Positions 33,100 to 38,982 of a stretch of DNA of 38,982 nt are shown here, in pieces. The notes under the pieces are model-generated. The model searched no databases. It was not told the DNA's origin and saw nothing but the letters and a program-made list of their open reading frames with translations. The first letter of the stretch is position 1, and every line of letters starts with the position of its first letter. The stretch lies in NCBI GenBank assembly GCA_002726335.1, contig PBSR01000259.1, forward strand, positions 1 through 38,982, read 5' to 3'. This DNA comes from Gemmatimonadaceae bacterium. GTDB taxonomy: Bacteria > Latescibacterota > UBA2968 > UBA8231. The position numbers were made by a program, and so were the translations under genes.

Positions 33100-36000
33100 G
33101 ACGCGATCCAGTCGCGGGCGCAGCGGGCCGCTTCTTCGGGCGCCACGTCTTGGGGACGCAGGCCCAGATCTGCCAGGGCCCGCTCCAGCGATTGTCGGGA
33201 GCCGGCACGATCCGCCGATACCGCCTCCGCCCAGCCTTCGACGAGGGCGGCCAGCTGGGCCGCCGCCTCGTGCTGTTCTGTTACCTGGGTGGAGCCGATG
33301 GCCTCGCCGGCACACACGCGCCGGTAGTCACAGAACCGACAGGGACCGCCTCCCCTGGAATCGCCTTTGTGCAGTGCGGGGAAATAGCCCTGCCGGGCCA
33401 GATCGAACAGCGGCTGCAAGGTCGCGGCCAATTCGTGACGTGCCGGCGGGGCGTCGCTGAAACGCTGGCCGGCGCCACGTTCGCTGGCGAAGAAGTAACC
33501 GCTCAGGCGCACGGGGCTCTCGTCGTCGACAAGATGCGGCAGGGCGTAGGCGTAGAGCGCCCATTGCAGAATCCGCCCGCCCCGTCCCAGATCCGTGGCG
33601 CCGAAGTTAAAGGTGCTCCCCGTCTTGTAGTCCCAGACCTCATAGGCCGTGGTATCCCCGGAGGCATCACGCACAGCATCGACACGGTCGATGCGGCCTC
33701 GAAGACGGAACGCGATTTCGTGGGACAGGCGCACCTCAACGGCCGGCTCCGGAGCAAAGCCGAAGTCGAGCTCGAAGGCGGCCGGATGCAGCCCCGGGTC
33801 GGCGGCAAACCGGTGTGCTTCGGCGTGCAGGAAGATGCGCGCCGCACGCTCGATACGGCGTCGATCGCTGCGGTAGGCGGCCTTGAAGATCACCGGCACC
33901 CGCTGACGCTGTGCCTCGATGGCGGACTCGACCAGCTCCTGCAATCGGGACTCATGCCCGAGTCCGACACGATCCTGCTGATCCTGCACTTGCCGCATGA
34001 AATCGAGAAACAGTCCGTGCAGCAGATTCCCCATCTCCAGCGGATGTAACCAACGACGAGGATCGCGTTCGGGCTCGTCCGGCGGCACCAGACCCAGTGA
34101 GTAGCGCCACAGATAGCGGCGCGGACACGCGGCCAGAGTCTCCAGCATCTGACTCGACAGAACTCGATCTCCGTCGAGGCCGAGGGTTTCGGTCTGTGGC
34201 TGCGCGATCCAGCCAGCGAAGCGCGTGGGGGCTGCCTGGGCTCGGCTGCGGACAGCCGTCAGGCCGCTGGCCACATCGGGATAGGCCTGATCCAGGGCGG
34301 CGCCCAGACCTTGCTGCCCACGTTGCCCAAGCAGGGCGTCCAGGGCGTCGGCACCGCCCTCGCTGAGACCGGGGGCCGGCCGGGCCCAGATCGGCTGGCA
34401 CTGCAACTGTCGACGAGCCTGCTCGAACAGCGGTGTCGGCGATGGCTCACGACCGTCGGCCAGATGTAGACAGCTGGCCGACAGGGTCACCCTCCCGGGA
34501 GCGCTGCCAAGGACCCGGATCAGGTGGAAGACATTGTTCCCCGGCGACGTCGCCGCCAATCCCATCTGCGGTGACAGAGCTCGGCGTTCGTCATCGAGCA
34601 GGATTGGATCCTGAGCGGCGTTTCCCGGAAAGCGAAACTCGTCGAGGCCGAGGACGTAGAGATGTCCGCGGCCGCAATACCCGGCACCCCGCAATGGTGC
34701 CACCCGGATGCGGCCTGGTTGGGCTCGTCCCGCTTCACTGGTATGGCGTTGCAGCACAGCCAGCAGGCGTTCTGCCTGTTTTGACCGTGAGCCGGGGGAC
34801 TCCGGCAGTCGACACAGATCTTCGAGACAGGTTGTCAGGCCATCTCGCACACGCAGATCACGCTCGGACCGGGCATCGTCGCTGTACGATCCTGCCAGCT
34901 GCAGGAAGCGGCAGCAGCCACGCAGCAGATCTTCAGATCCGCCGTCGGCCGGCACGCAGTCGAAAAGAGCCTCCAGTTGCTTGCGACCCGCCGCCAGCCG
35001 CTGCTGCAGTTCGTCGTCGGCCGGTGCTGTCGCGCCGACGCGTTCGAGGGCAGCCAGCGTCTCCTGGTGACCGGCACCGGCCCGACCCCGAAGGAGCCAG
35101 CGGGCCAGCTCCCCGGGCCGGATCGGAGACGTGGCGGCATGGATCTCGCCGGCTTGCAGGCAACCGGCCAGCTCCACCCCGTCGAGGCCACCGGCAATCC
35201 AGTGGAGGAACCACTGCAGTGAGCGTCCCGGTCGGGTGAGGACGCTGGGCACGCCGACGGCGAAATCGGCGGGAAGGTCCCAGCGTTCGACGGCATCGAA
35301 TAACAGCGACAGGTACGGCACCGTTGCCGTGTAGGCGATCTCCACATCATCGAACCGAAGCCCTCGATCGAACACGTCCCGCAGGACCTGGCCTACCTCT
35401 GTCTCCAGACCGATCGCCTGATGCACATGCACCCGATCGCCATCCTCGGGGGTCAAGCCGGCGGTGAGCAGGCGACCGCCCGGGGACACCTCTACCGATT
35501 CTTCTGCGGGAGCCTTGCGACCCAGATCAAACAGCGATTCGGCGGGCTGATCCGGATCGGCATCCCTGAGAGGATCGAGAAACAGGTCTCCCTGAACGAC
35601 GGACTCGGTGGGACGCCGGGGCCGCTTTGGCGGTGGTTTTCCCGGGGACCTCTCCGGTGCCGGTGCCACCGGAGCATCCTCCCGCGCTCCCGGAATCTGT
35701 GCCCTTGGGAATCGTGCCGCAGCGCTGAACTGGGGTGGAGAAACTCCGTAGACTCGTCGACCAAGGCGGTACATCCGGCCTCCGGCCCGACACTCCACAA
35801 AGTCAGCCGCGAGCTCTGGCAGCTCCACTTCGTCCAGAACCACCCAGAGGATGTCCTTGGGAGCATGCTCCGACGCCAGCGTCAGAGCACAGGCAAATGT
35901 GGCGGCGTCATCCCACCACGATCCAGCCTGCAGCAACTCACCATATCGTCTGTAGATCGTAGCGAGATCTGCTGCCTTGTCTCCAGGCTTGCCCTCACCA

Positions 36001-36410
36001 TCCGCGAGATTCACGACGTGCTCCGGGAGCACGCCGGCGAGGCGCATGGCATCCAGTGTTGCGTACAGAGAGGGTGCCAGACCCCTGTCGACCTGCGCCT
36101 GACCAACGGCACTGCGGAAGTATCGGCGCTCTTCGTCGGGCCAGGCCGCCAGCAGCCCCTCCACGAGACGTCGTCCACCCTCCGGCTGCAGTCGGCGGCC
36201 GTTGCGGACCGCCATCTGCGGCTCTGCTTCCTCGGCGGCCAGCAGGATCGGTGTCGTCACCCGCAGGTTCGTCCAGCCCTGCCCGCTACGCGCCAGCGCC
36301 GTGGTCAGGTCGTTTCCGGCCCGGACTCCGGGGACCAAGAGGATCTTTGTCTGCAGAGGATGGTCGATGCACAGCTGCGCGAGCTGGCGCACCACGTAGG
36401 ATGGCGACAT
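33096..36410 (-). CDS. addB: AddB-type PD-(D/E)XK nuclease subunit
   Basis: A 1104-residue partner of the downstream AddA-type protein. The C-terminal nuclease has LRGRIDRVDAV and WDYKTGS (Asp927, Lys929), framed by cysteines of the AddB iron-sulfur cluster: one in AACPRRYLWRY and three in CRFCDYRRVC near 1024-1033. The N-terminal part is helicase-like but the Walker A position reads VPGVRAGND, without GKT, so ATP binding is probably lost, as in several AddB and RexB relatives. A Pro/Arg-rich linker lies at about 240-270 (APERSPGKPPPKRPRR). The ATG at 36410 has no ribosome site; TACACT is 8 nt upstream. A TTG six codons earlier is an alternative. Confidence 0.88.
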   Translation of the reverse strand: MSPSYVVRQLAQLCIDHPLQTKILLVPGVRAGNDLTTALARSGQGWTNLRVTTPILLAAEEAEPQMAVRNGRRLQPEGGRRLVEGLLAAWPDEERRYFRSAVGQAQVDRGLAPSLYATLDAMRLAGVLPEHVVNLADGEGKPGDKAADLATIYRRYGELLQAGSWWDDAATFACALTLASEHAPKDILWVVLDEVELPELAADFVECRAGGRMYRLGRRVYGVSPPQFSAAARFPRAQIPGAREDAPVAPAPERSPGKPPPKRPRRPTESVVQGDLFLDPLRDADPDQPAESLFDLGRKAPAEESVEVSPGGRLLTAGLTPEDGDRVHVHQAIGLETEVGQVLRDVFDRGLRFDDVEIAYTATVPYLSLLFDAVERWDLPADFAVGVPSVLTRPGRSLQWFLHWIAGGLDGVELAGCLQAGEIHAATSPIRPGELARWLLRGRAGAGHQETLAALERVGATAPADDELQQRLAAGRKQLEALFDCVPADGGSEDLLRGCCRFLQLAGSYSDDARSERDLRVRDGLTTCLEDLCRLPESPGSRSKQAERLLAVLQRHTSEAGRAQPGRIRVAPLRGAGYCGRGHLYVLGLDEFRFPGNAAQDPILLDDERRALSPQMGLAATSPGNNVFHLIRVLGSAPGRVTLSASCLHLADGREPSPTPLFEQARRQLQCQPIWARPAPGLSEGGADALDALLGQRGQQGLGAALDQAYPDVASGLTAVRSRAQAAPTRFAGWIAQPQTETLGLDGDRVLSSQMLETLAACPRRYLWRYSLGLVPPDEPERDPRRWLHPLEMGNLLHGLFLDFMRQVQDQQDRVGLGHESRLQELVESAIEAQRQRVPVIFKAAYRSDRRRIERAARIFLHAEAHRFAADPGLHPAAFELDFGFAPEPAVEVRLSHEIAFRLRGRIDRVDAVRDASGDTTAYEVWDYKTGSTFNFGATDLGRGGRILQWALYAYALPHLVDDESPVRLSGYFFASERGAGQRFSDAPPARHELAATLQPLFDLARQGYFPALHKGDSRGGGPCRFCDYRRVCAGEAIGSTQVTEQHEAAAQLAALVEGWAEAVSADRAGSRQSLERALADLGLRPQDVAPEEAARCARDWIAS

Positions 36411-36418
36411 GACTGGTG

Positions 36419-36424
36419 AGTGTA
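36419..36424 (-). promoter_or_regulatory. -10-like TACACT eight bases before ATG, possible leaderless start
   Basis: TGTTACACT carries an extended -10 TG and ends exactly 8 nt before the addB ATG at 36410, with no ribosome site. It matches the arrangement at 7082 and 9139. Confidence 0.4.
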
Positions 36425-36438
36425 ACAAATGGACCGCA

Positions 36439-36451
36439 CCCCGTCGCGGGG
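36439..36451 (-). terminator. Short GC hairpin after lysC
   Basis: CCCCG-CGA-CGGGG on the minus strand forms a 5 bp stem 11 nt after the aspartokinase stop and is followed by ATTTGTT. It may end the dapA-like/lysC transcript before the addB promoter. Confidence 0.4.
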
Positions 36452-36461
36452 GCCGGGTGTT

Positions 36462-37811
36462 TTAGCTGAAGAACTCGGCGTAAAGCGACTGCACGGCGGC
36501 GTCCACATCGTGATCCTTGACGCCGAACATCATGCTCACCTCGGAAGATCCCTGATTGATCATTTCGAGATTCACCTTGGCGTCGGCGAACGCCGATGTG
36601 GCTTTTGCTGCCAGGCCGACGGTGTGGCGCATGCCCTCGCCGACGACCATGATCAGCGCCAGTCCCCGCTCCACCGAGACCTCGTCAGCAGCCAGTTCGG
36701 TACGGATACGACGCAGGACACGTTCTTCGGTCGCATGATCGAAGATGTCCTCGCGTACGATGACGGAGAGGTTGTCGATCCCCGACGGCGTATGCTCGAA
36801 AGGAATCCCTTCGTCCTCGAACAGTTGCAGCAATCGGCGGCCGAAACCGACCTCGCGGTTCATCAGGTAGCGCGATACGTAGATGCTGCAGAAGCCGGCT
36901 GTGCCGGCGATGCCGACGATGGGTACGTCGCCGACTTGTCGCTTCGGCACGATGCGGGTTCCGTCAGCGGCGGGATTGTTTGTGTTCTTCACCGCCACCG
37001 GGATGCCGGCGTGAAACACCGGCTCCAGTGCCTCGTCGTGGAATACAGAGAAACCGGCGTACGACAGCTCGCGCATTTCCCGATAGGTGATCTCCGCCAC
37101 CGCGCGGGGGCGGTCGATCAGGCGGGGATTGGCGACAAACACAGAATCGACATCGGTGAAATTCTCGTACAGTTCGGCGTCGACGGCCGCGGCCAGGATG
37201 GCACCTGTGATGTCGGAGCCACCGCGCGGGAACGTCACCAGACGGCCGCTTTCACCGTAGCCGAAGAAGCCGGGGAAAATGCTGACCCCGGGCCGGTCGC
37301 GCAGACCGCGGAGTCGGCCGTAGGCCTGTTGCAGCACCCTGGCATTGCCCGGCTCGTCCGACAGGATCATTCCGGCCTCGGCCGGGTCGATACTCTGGGC
37401 GTCGAAGCCCTGTTCCCGCAGATAATGGGCGACGAGGTGTGCACAGTTGGCCTCGCCGGCGGCTTTCATCGTGTCCATGTACAGCCCGGCGTCACCGGTC
37501 TCGGCTGCCAATCGCCGCTGCAGATCAGCACATATCGGTGCCACCGCGTCCTCGGCCAGACCGAGGCCGATGGCGATCTCGGTGAAACGGTCCACCACGT
37601 GGCCCAGCTCGTCATCACCGGTGCGGTGGGTCAGCCGCGCCTCGGCGGCGGCGATCAGCAGATCGGTCACTTTGGTGTCGCCGTCCTGCCGTTTGCCGGG
37701 AGCACTGACGACGACGAGCCGGCGGGCCGGGTCCGCGGTGACGATGTCGCAGACCTTGCGCACCTGTTCGGCGGAGGCCAGCGAACTGCCGCCGAACTTC
37801 ACAGTTTTCAT
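36462..37811 (-). CDS. lysC: Aspartate kinase
   Basis: A 449-residue aspartokinase, which phosphorylates L-aspartate in the first step of lysine, threonine and methionine synthesis. The N-terminal motif KFGGSSLASAEQV, the VVVSAPGK stretch and the nucleotide-binding PRGGSDITGAIL are diagnostic. The C-terminal third (about 300-449) holds two ACT-type regulatory domains (FCSIYVSRYLMNREVGFGRRLLQLFEDEGI, LALIMVVGEGMRHTVGLAAKATSAF), so feedback inhibition by an amino acid is expected. The ATG has GGAAGAG about 6 nt upstream and lies 12 nt after the DapA-like gene. Confidence 0.94.
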   Translation of the reverse strand: MKTVKFGGSSLASAEQVRKVCDIVTADPARRLVVVSAPGKRQDGDTKVTDLLIAAAEARLTHRTGDDELGHVVDRFTEIAIGLGLAEDAVAPICADLQRRLAAETGDAGLYMDTMKAAGEANCAHLVAHYLREQGFDAQSIDPAEAGMILSDEPGNARVLQQAYGRLRGLRDRPGVSIFPGFFGYGESGRLVTFPRGGSDITGAILAAAVDAELYENFTDVDSVFVANPRLIDRPRAVAEITYREMRELSYAGFSVFHDEALEPVFHAGIPVAVKNTNNPAADGTRIVPKRQVGDVPIVGIAGTAGFCSIYVSRYLMNREVGFGRRLLQLFEDEGIPFEHTPSGIDNLSVIVREDIFDHATEERVLRRIRTELAADEVSVERGLALIMVVGEGMRHTVGLAAKATSAFADAKVNLEMINQGSSEVSMMFGVKDHDVDAAVQSLYAEFFS

Positions 37812-37823
37812 CGGGTTCTCTTC

Positions 37824-38759
37824 CTACAGCTGAAGCATATCGGGGTAGTGCTCTGCGTACCACCGGCGCAGACGCTCGACGTCTTCCCGTGTCGCCGAAA
37901 CGTACGGAGCGCGGTTGCGCAGACTCGTCTTCAGGAAGCCGGAGGCGCGGCCCCCCATACGATCGTAGGCCGTGTCGGTGAAGCCACGAACGCCAAAGTT
38001 GGCCGCAAGGAATTCGCTCAGCGCCTTCAGGTGAAGAGCGTTCTGCTGCAGCGCGTCCCACTCGCCGTCTCTCATCTTGGCCCACAGATCGAGCACGACG
38101 CGGGGATTCCAGTACACCATGGCGCTGCAACAGCCGCGAGCACCTCGGGGCCCCAGTTCGGCCCAACTATGCTCGGAGACGAAGACATTGACGAAGCTCG
38201 ACAGGGCCTCACAGCCCTCGCCGGTGGCGCCCAGAGTACCGGCGTTTGCCTTGACCATCATATAGTTTGGCACGGCTTCCTTGATGGCCTGATGCTGGGC
38301 CAGCGTCAAGGCCTTCTTTGCCCGCTTTGTGTCGTAGATCGACAACGGTCGACCACCGGCGGCACGAGACACTTCGCGGAAAAACGGCACCACCTCCTCT
38401 TCGGCGACCTCCATCCAGAATGGCAGGCCCACCTGAATCGCGTCAGCGTCGATTTCCGCCGCCCAGCGGGCCCGCAGTCCGGCACCGCGGGTGTAGGTCG
38501 ACGTACAGCCCACCATGGCGGGCCGATCGTAGGCGTGGCAGGACTCCACCATCGTCCGCGTCACCTGGCGGAACTCCTCCAGCTCCATGGCGTAGAACTC
38601 ACCGGTGGTACCGCCACTGTAGATGCCGGGAATCCCCGCCTCACAGCAACGCCCAAGATCGCGACGAAAGGTGTCCTCATCGAAGGAATCCTCCTCCGAC
38701 CAGGCTACCGGCAGGCCCGCCCAGGGCCCGATGAAGGTGTCTCGGTCTAGTGTGACCAC
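37824..38759 (-). CDS. Dihydrodipicolinate synthase (DapA)-family aldolase/lyase
   Basis: A 311-residue TIM-barrel class I aldolase of the DHDPS/NAL family. The carboxylate-binding SGGTTGE is at residues 48-54 and the Schiff-base Lys170 lies in YMMVKANAG. The usual YNxPxRTG loop is replaced by IYDTKRAKKAL, so although a Tyr is present, the substrate pocket differs from true DapA and N-acetylneuraminate lyase. Location directly before lysC hints at lysine synthesis, but the altered loop argues for caution. The start was set at the GTG at 38759, just before the conserved domain; an in-frame GTG at 38924 would run through the end of an IS element. Confidence 0.85.
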   Translation of the reverse strand: MVTLDRDTFIGPWAGLPVAWSEEDSFDEDTFRRDLGRCCEAGIPGIYSGGTTGEFYAMELEEFRQVTRTMVESCHAYDRPAMVGCTSTYTRGAGLRARWAAEIDADAIQVGLPFWMEVAEEEVVPFFREVSRAAGGRPLSIYDTKRAKKALTLAQHQAIKEAVPNYMMVKANAGTLGATGEGCEALSSFVNVFVSEHSWAELGPRGARGCCSAMVYWNPRVVLDLWAKMRDGEWDALQQNALHLKALSEFLAANFGVRGFTDTAYDRMGGRASGFLKTSLRNRAPYVSATREDVERLRRWYAEHYPDMLQL

Positions 38760-38895
38760 TGTCTCCGCTTTCTGCCCGGGACCGGGCCTCCGGAAGATAA
38801 CCACGACGCTCTGGTCGCGCCCGCGGGCCGGTGGTGGCCCGACTCCCACAGCGGCCGGGATGGGCACTGGCGGTGCCGCCTTATCCTGTTGTGCG
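38760..38895. other. IS-proximal spacer with small hairpins
   Basis: This 136 nt gap between the DapA-like start and the transposase stop has two small GC hairpins: GGGCC/GGCCC with a 6 nt loop at 38825-38840, and GGCGG/CCGCC at 38869-38880. Part of it should be the terminal end of the IS element, but the partner end is outside the window, so the boundary cannot be set. Confidence 0.4.
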
Positions 38896-38982
38896 CTAGT
38901 GTCGTGTCTCAGAGATTCGCTCACAAAGTCTCTTAACCTTGGCGAGGATCGAATCTGCAGTGGCGGTCCAGGTGAATGGCAC
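38896..38982 (-). mobile_element. IS630-type transposase, C-terminal 28 residues only
   Basis: The minus strand from the right edge reads PFTWTATADSILAKVKRL and then CERISETRH before TAG at 38896. This closely matches the characteristic C-terminus of IS630-family transposases (pattern PFxWTxTADxIL, CxRISxTxH). The catalytic DDE domain lies beyond the window, so I cannot tell whether the element is intact. It reads toward the DapA-like gene on the same strand. Confidence 0.65.

Noticed and set aside
36429..38750. Very long open frame on the plus strand opposite lysC and the DapA-like gene
   Set aside because: It lies entirely antisense to two genes with clear catalytic motifs, shows no recognisable domain and has the composition expected from a mirrored GC-rich coding frame.
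38760..38924. N-terminal extension of the DapA-like protein
   Set aside because: It passes through the IS end and overlaps the transposase stop, is Pro/Gly-rich and has no match to the family.
1..38982. CRISPR array, tRNA or rRNA genes
   Set aside because: No regularly spaced repeats, cloverleaf-like segments or conserved rRNA stretches were recognised by eye; a covariance-model scan would be needed to exclude a divergent tRNA.

Overview
The window is GC-rich (roughly 60-65 % by eye), densely packed bacterial DNA with short intergenic gaps, many 1-4 nt start/stop overlaps and frequent GTG and TTG starts. Gene content (two phytanoyl-CoA dioxygenase-like oxygenases, two family-2 amidohydrolases, a mandelate racemase-type dehydratase, two nitrilase-superfamily enzymes, a CocE-type hydrolase, a BNR sialidase, a GH4 glycosidase, Gfo/Idh and DapA-like enzymes, a short RpoD-like sigma factor without region 1.1) suggests a free-living uncultivated heterotroph, Latescibacterota-like or a relative. 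This is an inference from gene content only; no rRNA or tRNA gene was seen.

Layout. 1-5000: end of a metallophosphoesterase, a PhyH-CocE pair read leftward, then a nitrilase-family gene coupled to a QueD/PTPS homologue. 5016-9130: an XRE regulator whose start overlaps the stop of a 41-residue membrane peptide gene, divergent from an amidohydrolase, followed by a second amidohydrolase and a convergent enolase-superfamily dehydratase. 9262-12044: two tandem ABC-2 permeases without an ATPase. 12061-15786 (minus): nitrilase, msrA, GAF-GAF-HisKA_2 kinase and dual-REC regulator in one run. 16163-17590: RhlE-type RNA helicase with a long leader. 17587-22219 (minus): DUF1684 lipoprotein-like or secreted protein, a paralogous GAF-HisKA_2 kinase, its dual-REC regulator, a membrane PilZ protein and a PhyH oxygenase. 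22323-25729: Gfo/Idh oxidoreductase, sigma factor, Fic protein. 25804-29110 (minus): PolB-type exonuclease, BNR sialidase, GH4 glycosidase. 29259-29786: unknown membrane-anchored protein. 29797-36410 (minus): AddA/AddB-type recombination nuclease. 36462-38759 (minus): DapA-like enzyme and aspartokinase. 38896-38982: the C-terminal end of an IS630-type transposase at the right edge.

The most interesting structure is a signalling set. Two paralogous sensor-kinase/response-regulator pairs share the same GTGA overlap and the same Asp-to-Asn change in the second receiver domain, and the GAF-like input domain of the kinases also appears, more diverged, in the XRE regulator that is coupled to the small membrane peptide. 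One pair sits with msrA and a nitrilase, the other with a c-di-GMP receptor (PilZ) and a PhyH oxygenase. This looks like one lineage-specific sensory domain wired to three outputs.
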